Assembly (NCBI GenBank): GCA_003665825.1
Contig: QPFY01000048.1
Location: forward strand, 1-32,465
DNA length: 32,465 bases
Direction of reading: 5' to 3'
Source of the DNA: Microbotryum silenes-acaulis
Taxonomy: Eukaryota > Basidiomycota > Microbotryomycetes > Microbotryales > Microbotryaceae
The translations under genes were made by a program, and so were the position numbers. Under the pieces are notes generated by a model. The model was not told where the DNA came from and did not search any database. It saw only the letters and a list, made by a program, of their open reading frames with translations. Shown here in pieces: positions 1 to 15,680 of this stretch; within the stretch, counting starts at the first letter, position 1, and every line of letters begins with the position of its first letter.

Positions 1-2634
1 GCAGGCTTTCGATACCGTCAAGTCCCTGGTGCCCGCCACCCTACGACCGATCGATGGCGCCAAGGTCACCTCAGGCGAGCACAAGATGTACCTGTTCACG
101 GATGCCAGTCGGGTTGGCATTGGCGCTTGTCTGGCGTCCGGTCCCACCCGTTCGCAGGCCGTTCCTACGCGATTCTTTTCCGCTAAGTTCAACGGCGCTC
201 AGCTCAACTATCATGTCACTGATAAAGAGTTCTTGGCTGTCGTCTCGGCGTGTCGGGCGTTCGAGCAGCACTTGATCGGTTATCCCTTTGTCATCGTCAC
301 CGACCATCAGGCCCTTCGCACGATAAAAACCCAAAAACTGCGCCAGACGCCTCGGCACATCCGCATGTGTCTCGAACTCAGCCGTTTCGACTTCGAATTC
401 GAATTCATCGCGGGCAAAAACAATTCCTTAGCCGATTCGTTGTCGCGTCTGTGGGAGGTCAAGGAGGGTTCACACGAGGATCAGGTCAAGGAGAATGAGT
501 TGGAGGACATGTTCTTTGATGGAGAACGCCACGAATTCACTACACCCGGTGAGAGCCTCCCCGAGGAACGTCCTCCCACCTCACCATCTCCCGATCGGTT
601 GCCTCCTGTTGATTTTGCCCTCGGGCCCCAAGGCCAGGATGGTGAGGCAGGTTCTCCCGGATACTACGCGTTCAAGGAGGAATCGCAAGACGAGGACGTG
701 AATGGACAGGAATTAGGGAATTTGTTCTTGAAGGAAGAATGCCACGAGTTCACTACGCCCGGTGAGAGCCTCCTCGAGGAACGTCCTTACACCTCACCTT
801 CGCACGATCGGTTGCCGGCTGTTGATTGTGCCTTCGGGCCCTGGGGACACGGTTACAATGCAGGCTCTCCCGGTTCCCATCACCTCGCCGAGAACATAAT
901 GGACGCTGTCGACTTGTCTACCGGCCCCTCTCCCCTCCCATCGCTGTCAATCGAGTTCACGCTATCGCTGCGGCCCCCGCCAACGACCCGCCCATTCCGG
1001 TCGATGCCGACGCCGACGAACTCGATTTGTTGGGAGTCGCCACCGATGAGGTCAATGAAGCCCCTGTAGTCCATCGGCCGCCTGATCCACTGCCCCAACC
1101 CTTCCTCGACACCATCATCCGAGCATACGCCAACGATTCGCAAGCCCAGGTCATCATTACCGACCCGATATCATGGCCTATGTTTCGGGTGACCGAGGAA
1201 GGGAGGATCTTGCGTGTACATCCAGATGAGTCTCTTTCCCTGTTTGTGCCTCGTGGTCTTGCTACCGGCGTCGTCAACTCCGACAAGGTCCCTTCGCTGC
1301 GCGAGCTTGTGCTTTCGGAGATTCATCAGAGCGTCGGGCACGCTGGACATCGCATCACCTTGGCCGCCATACGTCCTTTGTACTGGTGGTCGTCCATGTC
1401 TGCCGATTGCGCCGAGTTCTGCCGTTCATGCGAAGACTGTGCCCGAGGCAAGGCATCCACTCAAGTCCCCTATGGCCGACTGCATCCGATGCCGATCCCT
1501 TCGGGTCCTTGGGAACAAGTGGCGATCGACTTCATGACAGGACTGCCTCCGGTCGAGTGCGAAGGAATGATGGTCGCTCAAATCATGGTGGTCACTGACA
1601 CTTGGGGAAAAATGGTCCACCTAATTCCCCTCCCAGCCGACGCCGACTCTGAGCTCGTTGCCGACAAGTACTACGCCACTATCTTTCGACTGCATGGGAC
1701 GCCTTCCGCCATCGTTTCCGACCGCGATCCCAAGTTCACCTCGCAGTTTTGGCGGGCATTGCAGGCAAAGGTTGGCGCCGTCTTGCGAATGTCAACTGCG
1801 GCACACCCTGAGACGGACGGATCGAGCGAGAACCGAATCAAGATGGTCACCCAAACCCTGCGCATCATGGTGTCGTCAAATCACGAGGCTTGGGCATCTC
1901 GTCTAGTTGAAGCTGAGTTCGCTCTTAACTCTTCTGTTGCTGTGTCCACGTCTCTGTCGGCTTTTGAGGCGACCTACGGCTACCTTCCTCGACAATGGCC
2001 CACCGATTCCTGGCCTGTTTCGGATGTCCCTCGTGCGGAAGCGTTTGCTCGGATCCGACAATTACGGAACCTCGATGTGACGGATGCGATCATTGGAGCA
2101 CGCCTCGACCAGTCATATCAGGCCAACAAGCGTCGACGCCCGGATGACCCCGCCTTTCGGACCGGCAGTTACGTCTACCTTTCGACAAAGAATCTGGCAG
2201 TTCCTGAAGGGATGAAGTCGAAGTTGTTGCCGCGCTACATCGGCCCTTTCTGTATTCGAGCGGCAATTCCGGCAACATCCAGCTACGACCTCGAGCTCCC
2301 TCCAGCGATGTCGCGAGTGCACAATCGCTTCCATGCTCGACTCCTTCGGCCTTACATTGAGAATGATGCTGAAAGGTTCCCTGGGCGTGACCCCGCAGTT
2401 CTTTTTGTCGAAGATGTAGCCGACGCGGCCGACAACTCTGCGATTCCGGAACGGATTGTTCGCGATCGGCGGAACGCTCGGGGCGCTCGTTCGTTCTTGG
2501 TTCGATGGGTAGGCCGTAACGACACCGACGATACTTGGATGTCGGAGCAGTCCCTTCGCCTGGACCATCCGTCCGTCCTCGACGCCTACTTTGCGCGCCT
2601 CGATCGCTCGAACCGCCGCCTCGTCGCACGGTAG
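1..2634 (+). pseudogene. Ty3/Gypsy chromovirus pol, copy 1 (5'-truncated by window, frameshifted)
   Basis: This is the 3' part of a Gypsy pol: RNase H, linker, integrase and chromodomain. Position 1 corresponds to 16810 of the open copy 2, so reverse transcriptase lies off the left edge. The RNase H Asp is in a FTDAS motif near 101, the integrase zinc finger is near 1325-1441, and the D,D35,E residues lie at about 1528, 1720 and 1828. A chromodomain follows at about 2443-2590. A single C is missing from a C-run near 926-930 relative to copies 2 and 3. It splits the frame into 29-about 928 and about 928-2634. At the integrase Glu motif this copy reads DGSSEN where the others read DGLSEN. The stop is TAG at 2632-2634, just before the polypurine tract. 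Confidence 0.93.
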
Positions 2635-2644
2635 ACTTCCTTCT

Positions 2645-2655
2645 GGGGGGGACAG
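2645..2655 (+). promoter_or_regulatory. Gypsy polypurine tract, copy 1
   Basis: A run of seven G followed by ACAG directly precedes the LTR start TGTCAGG. It would prime plus-strand DNA synthesis. Copies 2 and 3 have six G at this site. Confidence 0.7.
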
Positions 2656-2815
2656 TGTCAGGATGACAGCAATACTCGAAGGAAGCCCCCAAGGCTATAT
2701 GCGGGTAGAGTTGACTTGACCGGATGCTTGCCTTGTTTCAAGCATCGTCGGCGTGATGGCGTAGGCGTGAGGCGCGTGGGCGCGCACTCGGTGGTCGAGG
2801 GTTCGATGCGCCCAG
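2656..2815 (+). repeat. Gypsy LTR, 5' portion, copy 1
   Basis: The LTR start is set at TGTCAGG because the inverted fragment at 7224-7260 begins its homology at exactly this base. The first 13 bases form a small palindrome (TGTCA-GGA-TGACA). A perfect 8-bp stem with an 8-nt loop lies at 2723-2746. The LTR is cut at 2815, where a Copia-A LTR begins. The rest of the LTR is presumably in the leader region beyond the Copia nest, but its end is not clear. Confidence 0.75.
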
Positions 2816-3144
2816 TGTGAGGAATCCACTCTCCACTCGGGTCAGGACTTAGGCGCGCGGAGCGAGCCGGGCGCATCGGCCCAGGGCTTAGGCGCGCGGA
2901 GCGAGCCGGGCGCATCGGCCCAGGACTTAGGCGCGCGCAGCGAGCCTGGCACATTGGCTCAGCCCCGAGGCTCGCTGGCTGAGGACTTGGAGCGCGCGGC
3001 TCCCTTACTGTTAGATTCCTATTCATCACTCTTGGCTATAACTACATCGCTGACGTAGTAGAGTTGATCGAATAGGTATGTTGAAATGAGATTGATCACT
3101 CTTGGCTATAACTACATCGCTGACGTAGTAGAGTTGATCGAATA
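2816..3144 (+). repeat. Copia-A LTR, plus orientation, copy 1
   Basis: The sequence runs from TGTGAGG to GAATA. It carries three tandem 39-bp units (2845-2961) in the U3-like part and two 54-nt direct repeats at its 3' end (3021-3074 and 3091-3144), separated by a 16-nt spacer. Its orientation is opposite to the Copia-A body that it touches. No matching 5-bp duplication is seen on its two sides (CCCAG and GAGGG), so it did not arrive as a simple insertion. Confidence 0.8.
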
Positions 3145-6100
3145 GAGGGAGCCAATGGCTTGTAGGTACCACGATCGAATGCGCTCCGTTCCCTGACCCG
3201 GAACTGCCGTGAGCGAGAGGCCGGGCGTCATTGGCACCGTAGCGCCGCGTGTCGTGGTGTCGAAGTGAAACCGGGCGAGCACGTCCATGATGTAGCGTTC
3301 CTGGGATAGGGCAATGGAGCCGTCGTCCAGGCGGCGGATTTGGATGCCGAGGATGTATTCCGCGGGGCCGAGCCGTTTGACGCCGTATCGCTGTTCGAGG
3401 CCGGAGATGACGCGTTCGATCTCGTCGAGGGCGGGGCTGACAATGAGGAGATCGTCGACATACAAGGCGATATAATGGGGCCGTTGCTGATCATCAATGT
3501 GAGAGTAAATGCAGTGATCAGTGCCCGTTGCCTTGTACCCGAGACTCCTGAGTGATGTGTCAATGTGGCGATTCCAGATGCGACCGGCCTGCTTGAGACC
3601 GTAGATTGAGCGCCGCAGGCGGAGAATCTTATCGCTCGGGAAGTCGAAACCTCGTGGCGTCGTCATCCAGATATCGTGATCGAGCTCGCCGTGGAGGTAA
3701 GCCTTGTCGATGTCGGCCTGATGAACGTGGTAACCGTTGGCAGCGGCGAGGGCAAGGAGGCAGCGAATGGAGGAGAAACGGGCGACGGGTGCGAAAGTCT
3801 CCGAGAAATCGATGCCGTCGCGTTGGCGGTTACCTTGCGCTACAAGGCGTGCCTTGTGCCCCGTGACTTCGCCACGTGCGTCGCGTTTGGTCTTCCAGAC
3901 GAACTTGGAGGTGACGATAGTGGCGCCCGGCGGTACGGAGGATCGAGGCTCGATGGTGAACACCTTGAAGTCGTCGCGCATGGCGGTGAACTCGGCGGCG
4001 GCAGCCTGAGCCCAGATGTCGTGCTCGTCGCTGGACATTGCTTCGCGCCAGGTCTGAGGATCGCTAGTAATCAACTTGACGGGCTCGATGGCGTCGAGGG
4101 TGGGGTCGTCGTCGTCTGTGGCGATGAAGGCGCGGTGGTGGCGAGAGAGGAAATCGATCTCATCAGGGGAGTCGTCATCGGAGGGCTGTTCAGCGGGGGC
4201 AATGGCGGGTGCGGGCGTCACCAGGGTGTCGTCGTCGGATCGATGTACGTCCATCAGGTTGAGGCGAACCGCGGTGTTGGAGTTGAGGAGGTCAAGCGGG
4301 TCGTCCGAGTCATCGAGGGACGGTCCTCCGGCCGAGGACGTGGCGGGCGACGAAAGCGGGACAAGCGACGGGGACGGCGAGGGGCTGATATCTGTAGAAT
4401 TAAGTAAGGATCCGCCAGTGTACCCTGGGGCCACGTCAACGGCGCTCATGGCAGAATCATCAAGAGAGGATGAGACGTCCATGTGCGCCGACCTTACTAG
4501 TGGGGTCCTCGTCTTGACGGCGGGGGCGGGCGTGTCGGCGGGAATGACGAACTGGCGTTCGGTGTGTCCGCATCGACGGGCGTGTTGATTGGGAGGCCGG
4601 GGAAGTCCGTCGCGAGGAAGGTGGCATTTCGGCCAATCACACCTTGTTGGTAGAATGGTCGAAGAAACGGAAAGCCTTGGAGACGAGGTCGTAACCGGTG
4701 AAGATCACGCGCGCGGCCTTGGGGGTCGAGCTTGCTGCGAAGGTCCGGCGCGACCGTGAGCCAGGCCGCGCAGCCGAACGGGTGGAGGGCGGTGGTGGTG
4801 GTGCGTTGGCCGTTCCAAACGGATTCTGGAGTCTGTTTGGCCAAAGCTGAGTGTGAGCACCTGTTTTTGCAATAAACGAAGTACGCAGCCGCTTCATCCC
4901 AAAAGGTGGCCGGCAGATGGGAGTCAGCAAGGAGGGCGAGGATGCCCTCGACAATGGAGAGATTGACACGTTCGGCACGACCGTTTTGCTGAGGTGTGTA
5001 GGGAATAGAGTATTGACGACGAATGCCCCTGGACTTGCAGAACTCCGTGAATGCGTTCGATCGGTACTCCCCGCCGTTGTCGGTGCGAAGGGTTTTTAAA
5101 CGCGCGTTCGTCTCTAACTCCACTTCGGCGAGCCAAGTCTGGAAGGTCGGGAAGACTCGCTTTTGTGATCGATCGCGTATGCCCAGAGTTGCGAGAGTGG
5201 TCGTCAAAAATGTGACAAGGTACGCTTCCCGGTCAAGGACGGAGTGGGGAACGAAAGACATCGCTGTGCACAGGCCAAGTCTCTCGGGGAATGCGACTCA
5301 GAGTCGGGAAAGGAAGACGGTGGCCTTTGGAACCAAGGCAAGCATTGCAAACAAACTCCTCTACGTCTTTGTCACTTACCCCGGCCCCAAACCCGTCCAG
5401 CAAACCTGCGGCGATCATCTTCTGTATAGAGGATGGGGCAAGATGGCGAGGCAGCGGTGAAGGGTAAGCAGGGGCACGGTAGACTCAGAACGCGAGAGAA
5501 GGCAAGCTGCTGACACTTGGTGTGATCCGCGTCCAAAAGGTAGAGACCGTCGTTAACCCTGGTACCCGTGAGCAATGGCCTGGCCGTCCTTGCGATGTCG
5601 ATGCCGTCGCTGGTGAAGGCGAGTCGAACGCGGTCGGTGTCGCAGAGGCGAAGACAGAAAGGAGGTTGACGTGGAGGCCCGGCGTGTGCAGAACGCCACG
5701 CAGCGTGATCGGATGTCCGGTCTTGGCAACGAACGCTACGTCCCCCATGCGATGGCCGTGATACCGCAGGCAATGCCGCCGATCTTGGTGTGCGCCGTCT
5801 GGCAATAAGCCGTGAATAGAGAACGATTGGCGACCATGTGTGCCGTGGCGCCCGAGTCGACCTACAAAGGCGTCAGTTGGGAGTTGCCGGCGAGCGAACA
5901 GGCAGGAGGCGAAATAGCCGACGTTAGGCTGTTGAGCGGCGGGGAGAGACATGTCGTCCTGGTTGTCGTCGCCGGTGGTGTTTCTGTTCGCCCCGGTGCT
6001 TGCAGTCGAGGGCCCAGTGACCTTTCTTGTGCAGCGGCGGCAGGGGCCGGCGGGCGGGTGTGTCGCCCGTGAGGTGCAGTCGCGCAGACGGTGGCGGGGG

Positions 6101-6991
6101 CGCGGCAAGGCGGGACAAGGGGAGCGGTGGCGAGCATGGCCGAGTGCGATGACGAGAGTCCGCCGAGCGAAGCTGGATGCGAATGCGGTCCGTCAGCGTC
6201 GTGAGTTCCGGGAGGTCGCGTTGGTTGCGCTGCTCGTCCGTGAACGTGAGTCGGAAGCTGTCAAGGCAGGGTGGACCATGGCGAGCACGTCGTTGAGCGA
6301 GGTTTGGCGTCGCGGATTTCCTGCGCGATCGACATGTATTCACGGAGCCACGTGTCGTACGCCCTCGACGGAGGCAGGCATCTTCCTGAAGTCCCAAAGG
6401 CGGCGAACAAACTCGAGGGTGCGAGTGGCGTCGTCCGGTGCGAAACGAGCCTTGAGTGCGGAAGATGCGTGGTGCCGACAGGTCGTCGCTGGGGATGGTG
6501 TCGAGGGTGGCTGAGACGTCGGCTGAGTCGATCGAGCCAACGATGATTTCACGCGCGGCGTCGTCACGGGCGGCAAGCTGGTCGGCCGTCCACGTCGGGG
6601 AATGACACCGTCAAGACGTAACCACGGACTTGATTTGGAAGCGCGAGACAGAGTTGACGTAACCAGTTCGTAAACAACTTAGGCCCGTCAAGCGAGCGTG
6701 CTTGGGGAACACGACTTTTTGATGCGGTGGCGGTGTTTGCCTGCGTGGCAGTGACGGGCGGGGTGCGGCGGCGGCGGCAGGGGCTGTGAGGCCTGTAGAG
6801 CGGCAAGCTGTGCCTGTAGCGTGGCGATTTGCACGCTGATCGAAGGGTCAGGGGAGCTGATGTCCCTGGGGGGCGAAGGCGGGGCGGGGAGCTGTCCATG
6901 CTGCGATGGTGCGATGGGCTGGCGGCTCGAGTGGCTGGGCTCGAGGAAAAAATTGCAAGCGGCGGGGCTGGTGGCTCGTGGGCTTATAACC
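3145..6991 (-). pseudogene. Copia-A gag-pol, copy 1 (truncated, many indels)
   Basis: This Ty1/Copia polyprotein reads on the minus strand from a gag ATG at about 6899. It covers gag, two CCHC knuckles, DSGA protease, integrase and part of reverse transcriptase, including a canonical YVDD box near 3460. It stops at 3145, where GSL of reverse transcriptase is joined to the inverted LTR, so RNase H and the C terminus are absent. From about 4560 to 6750 it has a dozen or more single-base gains and losses relative to copy 2 (for example near 4565, 4608, 4722, 5156 and 5200), which break the frame many times. The segment 3145-4560 differs from copy 2 only by a few substitutions. This contrast suggests consensus error rather than slow decay. 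Confidence 0.9.
6979..6991 (-). promoter_or_regulatory. Copia-A primer-binding site, copy 1
   Basis: On the minus strand the internal region starts with GGTTATAAGCCCA, immediately after the LTR end. It matches the complement of the eukaryotic initiator-Met tRNA anticodon arm at all but one base. Drosophila copia is known to prime from that part of the tRNA. The assignment by analogy is inference. Confidence 0.6.
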
Positions 6992-7223
6992 TATTCGATC
7001 AACTCTACTACGTCAGCAATGTAGTTATAGCCAAGAGTGATGAATCGTCATTTCAACATACCTATTCGATCAACTCTACTACGTCAGCAATTGTAGTTAT
7101 AGCCAAGAGTGATGAATAGGAATCTAACAGTAAGGATCCGCGCGCCCCAAGTCCTGGGCCGACGCGCCCCGGCTCGCTCCGCGCGCCTAAGTCCTGACCC
7201 GAGCGGAGAGTGGATTCCTCACA
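6992..7223 (-). repeat. Copia-A 5' LTR, minus orientation, copy 1
   Basis: This is the true 5' LTR of the Copia-A body, reading TGTGAGG to GAATA on the minus strand. It has the two 54-nt repeats next to the internal region but only one copy of the 39-bp U3 unit. It is therefore about 98 bp shorter than the inverted LTR at 2816-3144. An extra T in the second 54-nt repeat is absent from copy 2. Confidence 0.83.
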
Positions 7224-7260
7224 TTGGGGGCTTCCTTCGAGTATTGCTGTCATCCTGACA
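7224..7260 (-). repeat. Inverted fragment of Gypsy LTR start, copy 1
   Basis: These 37 bases are the reverse complement of the first 37 bases of the Gypsy LTR at 2656. One side abuts the Copia-A LTR and the other a Copia-C LTR fragment. It appears to be the remnant of a minus-oriented Gypsy LTR into which Copia-A inserted. Confidence 0.75.
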
Positions 7261-7535
7261 CCCGCGCTGGGATAGGCCCAGGCGCGGGTGAAATCGCTGG
7301 CGCGCTAGGCAGTCGCGCGCGTCTAAGTCCCCTCCGCAAGGGGCGGCTAGCGGCGCGCGCAACGACCGAGGCGCCCCGTCGAGCTGGAGTGGACTCTTCA
7401 CACCCCCCCCACGCGAATGCGAGGCAGACCCAAGCCGCGGGTGTCGAGTGCGAAGGCCGAGGGCGTGGCAGTGCGTCGAGAACACCTTAGGGCCGAGAGC
7501 CTTGGTGAAGATGTCGGCCACCATGTCGCTAGTTC
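7261..7535 (-). mobile_element. Copia-C 3' fragment (pol end, PPT, partial LTR), copy 1
   Basis: This is the 3' end of a Copia element related to Copia-B. Positions 7261-7402 are LTR, beginning TGTGAAGAG on the minus strand. Positions 7403-7410 are an eight-G polypurine tract (minus strand). Positions 7411-7535 encode the end of pol ([11 protein letters not shown] and onwards). It is cut on one side by the inverted Gypsy LTR start and on the other by the Gypsy leader. No stop codon precedes the polypurine tract. Confidence 0.8.
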
Positions 7536-8372
7536 CTGTTAAAAGTAGGCTGCAGGACCTTGGGAGGTTGGTGTAGCGACCGCTAGGGCTACTGTAGGAG
7601 CGTCGACGTGGCAGGGTTGCGACGGACGTCCGGCGGAGAGGTCGTGCGGCGGCACAGGCGCGGTCTGACGAGACGAACGCGGTGCGGCTGGACGATCTGT
7701 TCTCTACCGAAGATTAGCGGTCTAGCTAATGTTGGGAAGCGGTAGAGAAGAGGAAGAGAGGCGCGAGGGCGCGCAATCGGGTGAGGTTCCAGCAAAGGGC
7801 CGCGCTAGACAAACTGGGCTAACACAATGCGAAGCTTCAAGACCGAACTCCAAGTGGACCATCGAGGCTCTGAGGGATGCCGTGTTGGACGACGGACACG
7901 AGGGGAAACTTATCTACACGATCCAGAGTTGTTGAGTGAGGCGATCCGTGACGACAGGCTTCAGGTTGCGAACCGCGGGCATCATGAGTGGGCGATGTTC
8001 TGCATGGCCGATGGGTCATGAGGTCGGCGGTGGCAAACTGGCTGTGGCGAGGCGGAGGCGTTGGCTCGGCTAGGCTGGAGAGTGCGGACTGACTAAGTCC
8101 CGGCGTGGAGGCGGCGGCGCGCGAGCGTGAGTTGAGCAGGCTGCGCGGAGGCGGAGACAAGGGGGCGGCTTGGCTGCGAAGGCGAAGGCGCCGAGGCGAA
8201 AGACTGGGGGGGCGGCTTGGCAGCGAGGGCGAAGGCGCCGAGGCGAAGGCGCCGAGGCGAAGGCGCGCGGCGGCGAAAAAAGGTGCCGAGGCGAAAGGCG
8301 CTCGAGGCAAGAAAATGGGCGGGCCGGGTAAGTTGCGGCGCAAGGTTGAAGTGTTCGAAGGATTGTAGTAGA
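7536..8372 (+). other. Gypsy LTR remainder and leader region, copy 1
   Basis: This stretch joins the Copia-C fragment to gag. It has a nested hairpin at 7700-7749 (10-bp perfect outer stem), a 64-codon frame at 7827-8021, and a purine-rich GGCGAAGGCGCCGAG minisatellite around 8165-8290. The minisatellite has one more unit here than in copy 2. It should hold the Gypsy LTR end and primer site, but I could not place either. A possible LTR end is a CTAACACA just before the small frame. No tRNA-type TGG primer site stands out. Confidence 0.5.
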
Positions 8373-9332
8373 ATGAAATTCAACACACCTGAACCAGCTG
8401 TGGCGCGGGCCGGATTCTCTGAACCAGCCGCAGCTCGGGCCGGGGAGTTTACGCCGGTGAGATCGGTCCCCCTGGACGTCCCCCCGCACACATTTTTGGG
8501 ACGTTCAGGCAATACCGCTGACCCCCTTGCTCGTACCCCTGGGGGGAATCTTACAGCGCACGAAGGGACGGCCCTTCCCCGGCGGTGATCAGCTCTCGTT
8601 GGAGAGGGACATTACCCGACCGGGAAGGGCTTTGGACCGGGGATAACCCAGATAGGTTGGTCACTTTCACTACATTTGGGAAGTCGTACTTGTCTCTACT
8701 TTGCGACATTTCGACCACCGACCTATTTACCACCAACCGGGTCATCCAGCTCGTGGCGACTTTATTCGTTCGTTCAACATCGCCCCAGCGCCGTCAGTCT
8801 CCGCACAACTGGGCCGTTGATACGATGACGGATGCGGTCCGGGACGAGCGACCTCATTGCTGGACTCACTGATGACAGCAGTAGGATGTCGTTGGCCGGA
8901 TCCCGGCTTTTGCCGACCGAGTGTCCCAAGATTTCTACGGGTGCCGTCAGTCTGCGTCTCGTGCCTATGACCATGTGGGCGGAATGGCGTGCTCGGTACC
9001 GAGCGTTTATGCACAATAACACCAGCTTCAGCCTTTCGGCCCTTCAACTCGCCACCACCTTTTATCAATCGCTGAGTGATGGGGCTAAGCGGGAAGTGCG
9101 GGCCGGTATGCTACGGGAATATCGGGATAACTCACTTGTGACTATAGGGAGGTTCGGACGAACTGTCCCGTCCCTTGATGAGGTTACCAACTGGGCCGCC
9201 ATCGCCGACGACACCGGCACGACATCAGTTGCAACCCCGCCGATTCGTACTGCGACTTATGGAGCAATTGCGAAAACGCCACGCACCGCCCCGTCCACGG
9301 CAAACGACGACGAGCGTACCCAGATCCGTTGA
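8373..9332 (+). pseudogene. Gypsy gag (capsid), copy 1, frameshifted
   Basis: This is the homologue of the gag frame at 25198-26157, starting from the same ATG. At least four single-base indels separate it from that copy: one G fewer in a G-run near 8532, one G fewer near 8865, an extra T near 8910 and an extra G near 8981. The frame therefore breaks repeatedly. Both copies end at the same TGA (9330-9332 here). All four differences are indels, two or more of them in homopolymers, so they may be consensus errors. Confidence 0.85.
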
Positions 9333-10384
9333 GCTCGATGGATGGACCGCGCCGGTAAATGGCAACAGGCCCACCTGTGGAAGGATCGGAAGACGTGGTT
9401 CTCGCCGGCATCGGGTGGGGTACCCGCCAGCATGGCATGTTTTAATTGCGGTCAAGCCGGCCATTTCTCGCAGCATTGTACAGCGGAGCGACAATCCCCC
9501 TCGACCGTCCAAATATCAGCGATCACCTTTGCCGACATGGACGAGGACAAATGGTCGTCGGCCTCAGGTGACGTTGAGGACCCCCAGGTGAGATTCCCCC
9601 TTCTCCTTGAGCCTGATTTGACTCGACCGTCGAGTTCCTCATCCGCCTTAGTGACGCACCGATCTTGCCCACCCGCAGACCTAGTTGGACGAGCGAAAGA
9701 CGTCGCCTTTTCTTCTTTTGAAGTTCAGACTTCATCAAGTAGCTCGCCTCCAACCGTGCCGGCAAATGATGCAGATCGACATCGTCTCGACGATAGCTGG
9801 GCTGACATCGCGTTTGACGCAGTGGAAGATGTCTTGTCTTACGCTGATGCCGCGTCGCGCTTGTGTCGTTATTGGGGGCCGGAAGTGGTGTCGTCTCGCA
9901 AGGCGGAAAGGACTGCTTCGGTGAGCTCTCTCCAGATTCCTGTACCGTCGGGTGTGTCTCTCTTGGCGTCCGCTGCGTCCTGAGCGACATCGACGAACCC
10001 GACCGACCTGTCGAGCCAGCCATTGCGCGCGCCCGCAACGTCATCGCGTGGACGCTGCCTTCCGGAAGGGTCTTGCGATGTTTGATCGATTCTGGGTCCG
10101 AGGTGGACTTGGTGGACCAGGAGGTGGTGCGGGCCGACACGAGCTTCGCGACGGCTCGCTTGACCGCGCCGCTGCACTTGCGCCTCGGCACCCACGATAA
10201 GTCCGACCGATGTGCCGTGTTTGCCACCGCCTTCTTTTTGTCCGGCGCCCTCGACCTCGGTTTGCGACCGTTCTTCGTTTGCCGTGTAACTGCGTACGAC
10301 GCCATCTTGGGCTGCCGTTTCTTAAGGACACAGGCATGCTCGTGGGTTGGGGCGCCTTCACCGTCGCGCGCCCCGGGCCTTCGC
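9333..10384 (+). pseudogene. Gypsy nucleocapsid-protease, copy 1, frameshifted and interrupted
   Basis: The frame continues after the TGA with a CX2CX4HX4C knuckle (about 9438-9479) and an aspartic protease centred on DSGSE near 10089. It lacks one C near 9980 and one G near 10316 compared with copy 2. Copia-B then interrupts it at 10385, with the 5-bp target TTCGC duplicated at 10380-10384 and 15676-15680. Without the insertion, the protease frame would run directly into pol at 15677. Confidence 0.87.
10380..10384. repeat. Copia-B target-site duplication, left
   Basis: TTCGC, repeated at 15676-15680 on the other side of Copia-B. Confidence 0.9.
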
Positions 10385-15675
<5,291 letters not shown>

Positions 15676-15680
15676 TTCGC
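15676..15680. repeat. Copia-B target-site duplication, right
   Basis: TTCGC, pairing with 10380-10384. It is also the first sequence of the resumed Gypsy pol frame. Confidence 0.9.

Noticed and set aside
2770..2816. tRNA-like A-box (TGGCGTAGGCG) and B-box (GGGTTCGATGC) in the Gypsy LTR
   Set aside because: The T-stem does not pair, no matching acceptor strand is present and no cloverleaf forms. It is probably chance, although a tRNA-derived piece cannot be ruled out.
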